Shown here: piece after piece, positions 31,590 through 41,292 of the stretch
Numbering within the stretch: the first letter of the stretch is position 1
Layout: every line of letters starts with the position of its first letter
Origin: Charina bottae
Lineage: Eukaryota > Chordata > Lepidosauria > Squamata > Charinaidae
Assembly (NCBI GenBank): GCA_023362775.1
Contig: JALMGJ010000003.1
Location: forward strand, 51,624,416-51,688,415
Reading direction: 5' to 3'
Length of the DNA: 64,000 nt
The notes under the pieces: model-generated
The model's input: only the letters and a program-made list of their open reading frames with translations
Databases searched by the model: none
Told to the model about the DNA's origin: nothing
Translations under genes and position numbers: made by a program

Positions 31590-31627
<38 letters not shown>
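29363..31627 (+). mobile_element. L2 LINE inserted in Gypsy gag, with internal deletion
   Basis: A 5'-truncated L2. 29363-29600 holds a decayed endonuclease region (LLLYQPPCC…LMVLGDFNLP). 29612-30553 is an open frame of 313 codons with the SDHALVTLRLS endonuclease end and the region before RT. At about 30580 the sequence jumps from FPAAFKE to the post-YADD region (CLEAVGVWMGNNRLQLNPGKTEWLW), so the RT core is deleted. 31020-31427 encodes the C-terminus. The 3' hairpin lies at 31539-31571 and the (AAAT)n tail ends at about 31627. Gag is split cleanly between VEYF and QMG. Confidence 0.88.
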
Positions 31628-31628
<1 letters not shown>

Positions 31629-31639
31629 CTTCCAGATGG

Positions 31640-31949
31640 GACTCTGACCAGAACTACTGGATATGGCAGTAGGAAGGGGAGACCCAGAAACACTAGATGA
31701 ATGGATTCAGTTGGCAGGGAAAGTAGAAAGCACGAAATTGCGCGTACGATCCTATCATCAGTTTCAACATGCAGGAAGAACCCCATATACCAGCCAATAT
31801 CCTCAAAAAAGGGACTTTGACAGAAAGATATGGGCAGAAGAAAAAGAAAGAAGAGCAAAAAATAAATTATGCTTCAAATGTGGAAGAGAGGGACACAGAA
31901 TAAATGAATGCAACCAACAAGTGGAGAAACATAGATCGGGGGAAAGTTG
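31640..31949 (+). pseudogene. Gypsy gag, C-terminal part with zinc knuckle
   Basis: Gag after the L2 insertion: PELLDMAVGRGDPETLDEWIQLAGKVE, a basic region, then a CX2CX4HX4C knuckle (CFKCGREGHRINEC). A TGA precedes PELLD at about 31645. The frame ends with HRSGES and a stop at 31948, where the internal deletion joins it to RNase H sequence. Confidence 0.8.
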
Positions 31950-33671
31950 AGACCCTGTGCTTACATTTCCAAAAATTTTAGCGAAACGGAAAAAAGATGG
32001 CATGTGTGGGAGAAAGAAGCGTTCGCAGTCCGGCACGTGTTGGCAACCTGGCATCATCTCTTAGAAGGGTCGCCCGTACCGTTCCAAGTTTGGATGGACC
32101 CCAAAAACCTAGAGGCACTAAAATCCCCCAGGAAATTGAATCCAAAGCAGCTTCACTGGGCTGAGTTCTTTATCAGATTCAATTTCACATTGAAATACTT
32201 CCTGGGGGGAAAGAACTACTTGGCTGATGCATTGTCCCGCCTCCCACAACATGAGAGTAAGGCTGAGGACATCGTTGAAACCTTAATACCAGACAGCCCT
32301 GAAAACTCACAGAGCCAACAACAAACCTCAAACAGGCAAGAGGGTAACATGGCTATAACACTCAGCCGCTCTCGAAAAAACACTGACGAAAATGCATTAG
32401 AGAAAGAATTGAGGATAGAGACAATAAAAGACGCATGGTGGGGGGAGAATGAACAAACATTACAAGAAAGCAATGGGTTGTGGTGGAAAGACGAGAAGCT
32501 ATATGTACCAGAAAGCGTACGAAAAGAGGTATTAAAAATAAACCACGACCACAAAATGGCAGGACATTTCGGGTTTGTCAAAACTCTTCACCTAGTTAGG
32601 AGAAAATTTTGGTGGCCCACACTCCGGAAGGACGTAAAAAAATATGCTAAAACTTGCCTGGTATGTGCCACGGCTAAAAGGACAATAGGAAAACCGCCAG
32701 GGCTGCTGCAGCCAGTTGCAAATCCATCACAACCATGGAAGCAAATCACCATGTATTTTATTGTAGACTTACCACTGAGCAAAAAGAAGAATGCCATTTG
32801 GGTGGTCACGGATTTGTTTTCAAAGCAAGCTCATTTCATTGCTTGCAATGGGATCCCAGCAGCTCCGAAACTGGCCAAACTATTCGTCCAACACATCTAC
32901 CGGGCTCACGGAACACCCCAACGAATTATAAGCGATCGCGGAAGTACTTTCACTTCCAAATTCTGGAGAGCATTTTTGAACATGATTGGGTCACAACAAG
33001 GACTAAATAGTGCATTCCACACGTGCACAGATGGCTCGTCTGAACGGGTTAACTCCATACTTGAACAATACCTAAGGTGCTATATAAGCTACCAACAAAA
33101 TGACTGGGTAGAGCTTTTACCTTTCGCTGAGGTGGCATATAACAATGCAGTACACCAAAGCACAGGGTTTTCGCCGTTTAAAATAGCTACGGGTCAGGAC
33201 TTTGTAATCATTCCAGAATTAGCCATGACCCAAAGGGAGGAAACGGAAGCCCCACTACGGGCAGATGAATGGATTACAAAGGTGACTGGCAATTGGCCTA
33301 TCATGCTGCAAACATTACAGGAAGCAAAAGCTAATTACAAAAAATATGTGGATTGGAAAAGAACAACAGAATGGGAATTAAAAGTAGGCGACAAAGTGTA
33401 CTTATCTACTAAGAACTTACGGTCCACACAACCCTCCAGAAAATTAGCACCAAAATTCATCGGTCCTTTTCTCATAACGAAAGTCATCAACCCAGTAACG
33501 GCTAAACTACAACTGCCAAAAGCATTGAAAAAAGTACATCCGATATTCCACATAAGCTTATTAAAACAATATCACCCTTCCACACAATGGCATCCCGAAC
33601 CCACCGAACCAGCACCGCTGTTAGTAAACGGGGAGCCACACTTCGAAATTGATACCATCTTTGACTCTTGA
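31947..33671 (+). CDS. Gypsy pol remnant: RNase H, integrase, GPY/F region
   Basis: A 574-codon open frame. Residues 1-100 resemble Ty3/Gypsy RNase H C-terminal sequence (AYISKNFSETEKRW, WEKEAFAVRHVLATWHHLLEG, LADALSRLP). The integrase H2C2 zinc domain runs from about H202/H207 to C237 and C240. The integrase core retains D330 (ISDRGS) and E366 (DGSSERVN), but the first acid is Tyr (residue 270, ITMYFIVDLP), which should abolish strand transfer. A GPF-type C-terminal module follows (KFIGPFLITKV). The N-terminal Met lies in RNase H, downstream of a deletion that removed protease and RT, so it is not a natural start. A TGA at about 33669 cuts off the chromodomain. Confidence 0.85.
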   Translation: MRPCAYISKNFSETEKRWHVWEKEAFAVRHVLATWHHLLEGSPVPFQVWMDPKNLEALKSPRKLNPKQLHWAEFFIRFNFTLKYFLGGKNYLADALSRLPQHESKAEDIVETLIPDSPENSQSQQQTSNRQEGNMAITLSRSRKNTDENALEKELRIETIKDAWWGENEQTLQESNGLWWKDEKLYVPESVRKEVLKINHDHKMAGHFGFVKTLHLVRRKFWWPTLRKDVKKYAKTCLVCATAKRTIGKPPGLLQPVANPSQPWKQITMYFIVDLPLSKKKNAIWVVTDLFSKQAHFIACNGIPAAPKLAKLFVQHIYRAHGTPQRIISDRGSTFTSKFWRAFLNMIGSQQGLNSAFHTCTDGSSERVNSILEQYLRCYISYQQNDWVELLPFAEVAYNNAVHQSTGFSPFKIATGQDFVIIPELAMTQREETEAPLRADEWITKVTGNWPIMLQTLQEAKANYKKYVDWKRTTEWELKVGDKVYLSTKNLRSTQPSRKLAPKFIGPFLITKVINPVTAKLQLPKALKKVHPIFHISLLKQYHPSTQWHPEPTEPAPLLVNGEPHFEIDTIFDS

Positions 33672-33815
33672 TGGCACAGAGGAAAGCTACAATACTTAGT
33701 GAAATGGCAACACCTTCCAGCAGGATTCAAAGAATGGGTGGCAGCACACTACACACAGGCACCAGCACTAATCAAAAAATGTCACCAGGACTTCCCCGAT
33801 AAACCCCATTGAAAC
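33669..33815 (+). pseudogene. Gypsy chromodomain after premature stop
   Basis: In frame beyond the TGA: WHRGKLQYLVKWQHLPAGF, KEWVAAHYTQAP, ending in a stop after PDKPH. The pattern LQYLVKW…EW is that of chromodomains at integrase C-termini, which direct insertion to particular chromatin (family knowledge). The stop is probably CGA to TGA. Confidence 0.75.
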
Positions 33816-33949
33816 ACCTTGTATAATTAATCTAACAATGTTTTTTTTCTCTTGTTTCAGATAACATAAGTGAACAACCAGACTTAGTAATTAATATAAC
33901 TTTAGGCACTAACATGTGGGAAGAGGGAGAAAATCTTGGGCCGGTAGCA

Positions 33950-34342
33950 TGTCAGAACTCTAGCAGAGTCCTGCCATTCAGACAGACGAGTATGTGGATT
34001 AAGGGGGAAAAGAAACTGATGTGGAAGAGACAAGCGTCTCAGTGCAGAGAATCATTCACACCAACCCCGAACACTCAAGTACACATCAACGCTAATGACT
34101 GTCTGAGCACCCGGAACCAGGAACACGAAACGAGGCAGGGAAAACTGAACAATGGGGAGGGGAGAATTCTATGAGGCTAGTAATGTTTAAAAATACCGAA
34201 TCATGCTTGTAAAATCATTCAGGTCTTTCTTTTCATGCCAACCTTCATGTATCCCAATAAACCGTTTACTACTCAGCAAGTTTGTGTCTGTCAAATTGTG
34301 TGGGAGAAGCGAGTATTGGGCAACGGAGCAGAGCACCTCACA
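33950..34342 (+). repeat. Gypsy 3' LTR
   Basis: A 393-bp LTR, TG…CA. AATAAA at 34256-34261 is a plausible polyadenylation signal. A purine tract (GGGAAGAGGGAGAAAA, near 33917-33932) lies ~18 bp upstream and may be the polypurine tract, though it is not flush with the LTR start. Confidence 0.85.
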
Positions 34343-34719
34343 CTTATCTTCATAAAAACATCTCTTACTTTCCTTTTTGTGTTATTTTCCTTTATTTCTT
34401 AACACACTTGTTATTTATCCTTTTCTGTTTTCCCTTTAAGTTGAAATCCTGTATTCAGGCACTGTACATCTTTCTTCTTGCCCAAGAGTTAATCTTCCAA
34501 TAGTTCTGAAAGCACTTGGAATGTTTTTTTCTTTGAAATTTTGGAGATTTTTTTCCACTTCAGTTTTAATGACGTTCTTTGCTCTTCCCATAGTTTCTCA
34601 GGTTCCTGCCAGCTATTAACATTTCATCATTTTTAGATATATTTACCACTTCTTGCAATTTGCCATAGAATTCCTTGATGTCGTCCATCACTGTGTCTAT
34701 TGTAGATGTATACATTAAG

Positions 34720-35053
34720 AAGGGGCGTGGTGGCTCAGCAGGTAAGACGCCAGGCTTGTCGATTGGAAGATCGCAAGTTCGGAGGTTCGAATCCCTAGCC
34801 CTGCGTGCAGAGTGAGCTCCTGCACTAGCTCCAGCTCTTGCCAACCTAGCAATTCGAAAGCATGCAAATGCAAGTAGATTAATAGGTACCACTTCGGTGG
34901 GAAGGTAACAGCGTTCCGCCGCGTCATGCGGCCACATGACCGTGGAAGTGTCTTCGGACAACGCTGGCTCTTCGGCTAACAAACGGAGATGAGCACCGGC
35001 CCCTAGAGTCGGACACGACTGCACAAATGTGCGGGGGGTACCTTTACCTTTTT
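34720..35053 (+). mobile_element. Sauria-type SINE with 11-bp TSD
   Basis: TATACATTAAG is duplicated at 34709-34719 and 35054-35064. The tRNA-like head has box A TGGCTCAGCAGG (34731-34742) and box B GGTTCGAATCC (34784-34794). The body ends in a BovB-like AGAGTCGGACACGACT hairpin and an ACCTTTACCTTT tail, both hallmarks of squamate Sauria SINEs. It is complete and relatively young. Confidence 0.9.
34731..34794 (+). promoter_or_regulatory. Internal Pol III promoter (boxes A and B) of Sauria SINE
   Basis: Box A TGGCTCAGCAGG at 34731 and box B GGTTCGAATCC at 34784 lie about 50 bp apart, as in a tRNA gene. Box B matches the canonical form exactly. Confidence 0.75.
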
Positions 35054-35190
35054 TATACATTAAGTAATAGTTATATTTACTGGATTCCAGTATAAATATA
35101 TATGATTCGTTCATTTATTGGGTTATTGCCAAGCATATACTTAGCAGTGTCCTTTTTAAGTGTTACTGCTACTCCATGCAAAGACAACAG

Positions 35191-38029
35191 ACTGGTGGAT
35201 TAGGTCAGTGGTGGTGATTCGGAAATAATATAGATAGAACTGCTGATTCACTGGTTTGAGAGATGAGCAGTATTTGATTTTCTGTCTTAGTAGCATGTAT
35301 CAGGATAACTTTTCACTGTTCTGTAAGTATGAAGGACACAGAAGACTGTCATAATGCCAGCATTTTCATAAGCTTCTACAGTTGCAGACAGCTTTAAGAT
35401 TCTTCATACTGTTATTGAGTGACTCACAATAAACACTGGCATGACATTTTTTTCCACTTGAAATTCATCAGCTCTCTAAACACAGACTTCATGAACCATG
35501 CATTCTAGATATATGGATTACATCTCTTATAACTCTCAGCCTGTATAGTCGAAAATAGCTGTAATGTTGGGGCTATATAATCCGACACATCTAGAGACTG
35601 CAAGTTGAAGAAGTGAGGAAGACTAAACTTTGAACAGCTATTTGAAATAACCAGCCAAATATTTATATGAAAGCATCTATTCTCATCAGCAGAATGAGAA
35701 CAACTTGTGAGAAGTGCCATCTTTGCATTTTAAGATCATGAGTTCCTGTGGATATGCATGTTGAAAAACAACATTTGTGATTAGGAAGGCTTCTGGTCAT
35801 CACTGACCAATACTCTATGCTGTTAGCTGATGACTTGTTGACACTTCAATACACTTGGATATCCGAAGTCAAGCCATCAGTATTATATACTAGCAATTCC
35901 AAAAATAACTGGAGCCATACACAGATCCTTTCACAACCTGGTTACCCTCCAGTTGTGTTATACTACAATTTCTATCTGCCAGTTGGTCAGTTAGAAAGAG
36001 AATGTTGGGAACCTGGAGAGCACCAGGTTAGAGAAGGCTGCCATAAAGCATAAAAGTTTAGAAATAGAGATAAAAAAAGCATCTGTTCCTTCCCATAAAA
36101 CTGTCTGAGAAGATCTGTTGCCTGTACTTGTCAGATGTTAAAGGTACAGATAAGATCTGTGATAGTTACTGATGTCAACCTGGGGATGATAAGAGAAATG
36201 AGAGTAGAAAAGAAAAGAAAACTCCTGGCCAACCCTGCAGACTAACTTTCATGTATCAAGATATAACATTAATGTGTTTATTTGTCATTTTAAAAAGTGC
36301 TATATGCTTTTCAGATAAAAGAAAAGGAACACCTAGCAAAGCTAATGTAAAATGAATAAAATCAGTAAAACACATCACAGCTCTTGCCATCCTGCCCAGC
36401 TGCAGCAAGGGCCAAGGAGTGGTGGTTTTTCCACATAAAACATTCTTGCTTCCCCCAAATTAGAGTCAGTTTGCTTATACCAATTCTTAAAGTTAAATAG
36501 CAGTTACATAGAGCACACTAAAAGTCCCTCCCCACACACACACACACACACTCAGATCTCAAAGGGAACACAGACTGATAGATCAGAAGTAACAATTGCA
36601 ATAAATAAAGAGTAGTATAAATCATATTAATGATAATAAATGATATAAATGATATTACTGTGGTGCTGGCAAAAAACCAAGATCTCTGATAAAACAGACT
36701 GGAACAAAAACATTGTATTAGGGCTGTGCAAAACTCTGAAGTGTTGCTTTGCTTCAAAAAAGCTCTGATGCAACCACCTTTTTGAAGCTAACTCATGAGG
36801 CAGCCAGTCCCCTCTTTTTAGAAGGAATGCCGCCACTTACTGTCACGTCAAGCCTCTCATTTGGCAGTCCCGGAGCTACCAGACAAGGCTCAAGACAACG
36901 TGAAGCACCTCATCAAGAAAAGTCATATCACCACCACAATGCAAAGCATCTCATAAAAGCAAAGTATAACGCCTCACAAATATGGAGCTGGGTTGGACTA
37001 GTTCTGAAGAAAAGACTATCTTGAATGAGCAGGCCTGTGTATTTTAAGTCAGTGGAGTAGGTGGTAACTTGGTAATAGAGGTAATATTTGCAAGTGGATT
37101 TTTTAGAATAAAAAAAATTATCATATTCCTTTTCTTTGGGAAAACCCCCTGTAATGACACAAAATATAAAGCAGAATATTAAAATAATTAGATGAAGTAA
37201 AATAGTTCTTTGGCTAATGCAGTAATCTTTGTGCTGTTTAGATTTGAGATTATCAACTGAGATTAAAAAAAGTGGCCTTGCTTGCTTTTAGCCTTTAATG
37301 GAGAAGCGATCTACAGAAATAAACAGGATAGGTTTTTCAAGAGCATGGAGATAAACATTATCTTCTGCTAATTGTCACAGTTCAACAGTTTCTAAAGACA
37401 TGGCAGTATTACCCAGAAATCAGCCTTGTTTTAAGGAGACCGGACATATTTATCTTCTGCAGAAAAGAAAAAGATTACTTCAGTGTCTTTGGGTTGTTTC
37501 TATGTGTAGAAGAGAACTGAAGATCAAGGTTGTTTCTATCCAGTCTTCATCACACCCAAAACAATTCTATATAACACACATTGTACAGAATTAAGTTGTC
37601 CACGGAAACTGTTCCTTTGAATTCTAATAGTTAAAAGGATAGATTGATCAAAATTTATGTCAGTAACTAATAGGAAGACCATGCTATTTGCATGTGTATA
37701 TGCTGATTATTTTTTAAAAAACAAACTTTATACAGGCACTTTGAATTTTGTAATTATTCCAATCTAGAAAGCTTTGGGTAACCTGACTTTTGCATAAATC
37801 AGAATAGGACCAACTGCCTATCCTACCAGTAACTGTAACCTCAAAACCTAGATACACATGCTTAAGACAGCAGATGACAAAGTATGTAATTACTAGATAG
37901 GAAGGAGAGGAGATAGGCATTACAGGATTGTGGTCAACAACATTAGATGAGAAGGTTGCTATGGAAGCTGACAAGGTGGAATGTACAGGCTGTTCAACTT
38001 TCCTTACAAACTTCTCAAGAGATGACTGA
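35191..38029. other. No gene or named repeat seen; CA microsatellite
   Basis: About 2.8 kb of AT-rich DNA with a (CA)n tract at 36535-36552. Open frames are short and lack motifs. Confidence 0.45.
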
Positions 38030-38414
38030 ATAGTGGCCCTTTTCTTTCTTCACTCTATTACATACCAATGTATGGTCCATCCTTCTCTTTACTTTCAAAA
38101 ATTGTGTGACATTGGGGTCCATCTTCTCAAACTATGCCAAGGGACAAATTTGATCTCTTTGGTGATGAAGCATTGTGGCTCTTCAACTGGTTCATCTTAA
38201 GTCCCACCAGCAATTGCTTCTGCTATTTTGGCTGCTTCTAACTTTATCAGATCTTAATTTGATAACTCAGTTCCATTGCTTTTATCTGCTCTTCATCATC
38301 ATTCATATCAACCACCAGCTCTAGCGGCTTAACAAGCTTCACAATTATTTCTGTCACCCTTTTGTATGTCTCATCTCTCTTACAGCCCTTGAGGCTGTGA
38401 ACCAACTGTGGAAA

Positions 38415-38425
38415 TTTTTTCCATT

Positions 38426-38472
<47 letters not shown>

Positions 38473-38782
38473 TTTGATTTATCACCGCCCAACTCCCCCA
38501 AGGGGGACTCTGGGTGGTTTACAACAGAATTAAAATCATTGATATACATTTCTAATAAAAACGTACATAATAAACCATAATTTAAAATATAATGAGTAAA
38601 ATAGAATCCAAACGCGGAGTATTCTTAAGTTATAAAAAGGGCCCCTCAGAGCGAATCTAAGGTGCTAGCCATCTCCAAGTATCTCCAATCTCCTTCTGAC
38701 CCCAAGCATATTGACAGAACCAGGTTTTGAGTCTTTTTCGGAAGTCCAGGAGTGAGGAGGACTGTCTGATCTCCGGGGGCAG
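38415..38782 (-). mobile_element. L2 LINE 3' fragment inside the Tigger relic
   Basis: TTTAT tail (38415-38475), the 3' hairpin (38486-38520), 3' UTR and the last ~45 codons of the L2 protein (LDFRKRLKTW-like). Very similar to the 3' end of the L2 at 47937-50512, so of the same young subfamily. The 5' end is truncated and abuts the TATTA repeat. Confidence 0.85.
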
Positions 38783-38897
38783 ATTATTATATTATTATAT
38801 TATATTATATTATATTATATTATATTATATTATATTATATTATATTATATTATATTATATTATATTATATTATATTATTATATTATATTATTATATT
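38783..38897. repeat. (TATTA)n microsatellite
   Basis: About 115 bp of TATTA/ATTAT pentamers with a few register slips at both ends, at the 5' boundary of the L2 insertion. Confidence 0.9.
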
Positions 38898-39775
38898 CAA
38901 ACATGTTTGGAGAACTAGTGCCCAGGCCTTAGAGACATTTCTGTTGATTTGGTAAACAAACAGTAAACAATTTCAGATAATTGGATAGATCTTTCTGTTG
39001 CATCTAATGCCTGCACTCATGTTGCTTAACATTTGAAGGGACTCTTTGTTCCATGGGTTACATATCATGTTCAATAGCAGAAACACAAGTTTAACAATTG
39101 GATCTGCAGGACAGCCAGGACAAGCATGAATAGGATCTTATCTATGCAGCATTTTTCCACTTTAGGAATAAAACATTTGATGTCTTATTCTTGTCTTATT
39201 CTTTTGAACTAGTTTTCAAAAAGTCCCACTGTGATTCAAGTTTGAAATGCATAGGAAGGATAGCCTTCTTGAGGCACATAAATCTAATGGGGTTACTGAA
39301 TGATAACCAAGTAGTGGTTTCAGTCTATAATTTCCTTATACTGTACATTTGCTTCAAGCAAAATCATAAACCTATCTTTTATAGCCTTAAAACCTGGTAT
39401 TGTCTTTTCCTCTGGAAATATACATTCCTTCTTACATTTTCTTCCAGAATAAATGTGTCTCCTCAATATTAAATAACTGCTGTGCCATTTAACCACCTTC
39501 ACCAATATATTTTTAACAAATCAGGATACATGTCTGTTGCTTTCATATCAGCACTAGCAGCCTCACCATTCACTTTCACCTTATGAAAAGCAGAATAACA
39601 CCTTAAATCTATTAAATCAACCATTACTTAATCAACCATAAAGTTGACATTACAATCACTATACTTCCTGTTTATATATTTGCAAAGATTTCTAGCCTTA
39701 GCTTTTATCACAATTAGGCTAATTGGAATGTGGTGTTGAATTTGGTCTTCCATCGAAAATGTTAGTGAATTTTCC

Positions 39776-40116
39776 ATCTCAAGGATAACAGTGGAATGCT
39801 AAATTGTTATTACTATTAATTTTAAAAGTAGCAAACCTTCCACACGCACTTTTATTGTTGTTCAAATCATACTCATTATTGAAATAATGATACCCAGTTC
39901 ACGTCCAAAGGAAGAAAGGTGTTGTTCTCTTTCATACTTTATTATTTTCATGTTCTGCTCTAAATCTATCACTTTATATTTATAAGTTTGTCCTACTTTC
40001 TTCACTTGCTATCTCACTTTCCATTCATGATTACAGTGCAATTAAGTATAAAGTAACACAGAAAATTGTGGGATAAAATAACAGCAACACATGAACAATT
40101 TTTATGCAACTTGAAC
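39776..40116. other. No gene seen; possibly more of the Tigger element
   Basis: AT-rich sequence upstream of the transposase relic. It may contain the transposase N-terminus or a terminal region, but I cannot align it. Confidence 0.35.
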
Positions 40117-40125
40117 ACTTTAGAT

Positions 40126-41175
40126 GTTGTTGTTTATTCATTCAGTCGCTTCCGACTCTTCGTGACTTCATGGACCAGCCCACGCCAGAGCTTCCTGTCG
40201 GTCGTCACCATCCCTAGCTCCCCCATGGTTGAGTCTGTCACCTCCAGAATATCATCCATCCATCTTGCCCTTGGTCAGCCCCTCTTCCTTTTGCCTTCCA
40301 CTTTCCCTAGCATCAGCTTCTTCTCCAGGGTATCCTGTCTTCTCATTATGTGGCCAAAGTACTTCAGTTTTGCCTTTAATATTCCCTCAAGTGAGCAGTC
40401 TGGCTTGATTTCCTGGAGTATGGACTGGTTTGATCTTCTTGCAGTCCAAGGCACTCTCAGAATTTTCCTCCAACACCACAGTTCAAAAGCATCTATCATC
40501 CTTCGCTCAGCCTTCCTTATGGTCCAGCTCTCGCAGCCATAGGTTACTACAGGGAATACCATTGCTTTAACTATGCAGACCTTTGTTGTCAGTGTGATGT
40601 CTCTGCTCTTAACTATTTTATCAAGATTTGCCATTGCTCTCCTCCGAAGAAGTAGATGTCTTCTGATTTTCTGGCTGAAGTCAGCATCTGCAGTAATCTT
40701 TGCGCCTAGAAATACAAAGTCTGTCACTGCCTCCACTTTTTCTCCCTCTATTTGCCAGTTATCAATCAAGCTGGTTGCCATAATCTTGGTTTTTTTGAGG
40801 TTTAACTGCAACCCAGCTTTTGCACTTTCTTCTTTCACCTTCGTCATAAGGCTCCTCAACTCCTCCTCGCTTTCAGCCATCAAAGTGGTATCATCTGCAT
40901 ATCTAAGATTGTTAATGTTTCTTCCAGCGATTTTAACTCCAGCCTTGGATTCCTCAAGCCCAGCACGTCGCATGATGTGTTCTGCGTACAGGTTGAATAG
41001 GTAGGGTTAGAGTATACAGCCCTGCTGTACTCCTTTCCCAATCTTAAACCAGTCCGTTGTTCCGTGCTCTGTTCTTACCGTTGCTACTTGGTTGTTATAC
41101 AGATTCCTCAGGAGGCAGACAAGATGACTTGGTATCCCCATACCACCAAGAACTTGCCACAATTTGTTATGATCC
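40126..41175 (-). mobile_element. BovB LINE, 5'-truncated, with TSD
   Basis: ACTTTAGAT (with a shared flanking C) is duplicated at 40117-40125 and 41176-41184. The minus strand encodes the RT from QVATVRTEHGTTDWF onward, GVQQGCIL…LNLYAEHIM and NLRYADDTTLMAESEEELRSL, then the C-terminal region to the 3' terminus. The frame 40973-40275 is open for 232 codons. A stop (CTC TAA CCC on the minus strand, near 41007) and a 3-bp deletion near 40380 distinguish it from the intact copy. A young but truncated copy. Confidence 0.9.
40275..41175 (-). pseudogene. Truncated BovB RT/C-terminal coding region
   Basis: Coding part of the 5'-truncated BovB. It retains YADD and the GCESWTIRKAERRMID region but lacks the endonuclease and the first RT blocks. 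A stop just before SPYLFNLY's end splits the block around GCIL from NLYAEHIM. No function expected. Confidence 0.8.
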
Positions 41176-41223
41176 ACTTTAGATACTTTCTATGAAAACA
41201 TTTGCAAAGAGTTAATATTACAT

Positions 41224-41282
41224 GTTGTTGTTTATTCGTTCAGTCGTTTCCGACTCTTCGTGACTTCATGGACCAGTCCATG
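41224..41282 (-). mobile_element. 59-bp BovB 3'-end insertion with 10-bp TSD
   Basis: AATATTACAT is duplicated at 41214-41223 and 41283-41292. The insert is only the last ~59 bp of BovB (3' terminus, minus strand). A clean TSD shows it is a true, severely 5'-truncated retrotransposition. Confidence 0.9.
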
Positions 41283-41292
41283 AATATTACAT

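Larger units (their letters stand above)
28449..34342 (+). mobile_element. Defective Ty3/Gypsy (chromodomain type) LTR element
   Basis: CTTAT is duplicated at 28444-28448 and 34343-34347, a 5-bp TSD. The element starts TGTCAG and ends CTCACA. The 3' LTR is 33950-34342. At the 5' end only the first ~66 bp of an LTR remain (28449-28515), directly fused to gag, so the rest of the 5' LTR, the primer-binding site and the leader are missing. Gag (28491-29362) is interrupted by an L2 (29363-31627), resumes at 31628 with its zinc knuckle, then protease and most of RT are deleted at about 31950. RNase H, integrase and chromodomain follow. It cannot be autonomous. Confidence 0.9.
34560..35190 (-). mobile_element. 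Old RTE (BovB-like) endonuclease relic, split by a Sauria SINE
   Basis: 35190-35065 on the minus strand reads HGVAVTLKKDTAKYMLGNNP (compare NGVAFIINNKVAKAVLGYNP in the intact BovB). 34708-34566 reads IDTVMDDIKEFYGKLQEVV and a degraded GDWN region. It is far more diverged than the other BovB copies. The SINE at 34720-35053 splits it. Confidence 0.65.
38030..39775 (-). pseudogene. Tigger/pogo-like DDE transposase relic, split at 38415-38897
   Basis: The minus strand carries a heavily mutated transposase of the CENP-B/Tigger type. 39760-39540: an EDQIQHHIPIS…KVKVNGEAASAD block, typical of the second HTH of Tigger proteins. 39480-39320: PEEKTIPGFKAIKDRFMILL (compare EEKxAPGFKASKDRLTLLL in the family). 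About 39140-39030: a DNAPGH-like then VKLVFLLLNMICNPWNKES block (compare VKVVFLPPNTTSLIQPMDQG). 38400-38230: the C-terminal PQLVHSLKGCKRDE…NDDEEQI. Stops and shifts are many; the first DDE acid region is unreadable. Old DNA transposon fossil. Confidence 0.75.

Noticed and set aside
34731..34800. Possible functional tRNA gene (boxes A and B)
   Set aside because: It is the head of a Sauria SINE with a TSD and an ACCTTT tail; the full tRNA cloverleaf is not preserved downstream.
35191..38029. Possible host exons in the long non-repeat stretch
   Set aside because: No frame with a recognisable domain and plausible splice sites could be supported by eye; introns or intergenic DNA cannot be told apart here.
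38727..38918. Frame with repeated YYIIL residues as a membrane protein
   Set aside because: It is antisense L2 read into the TATTA microsatellite.
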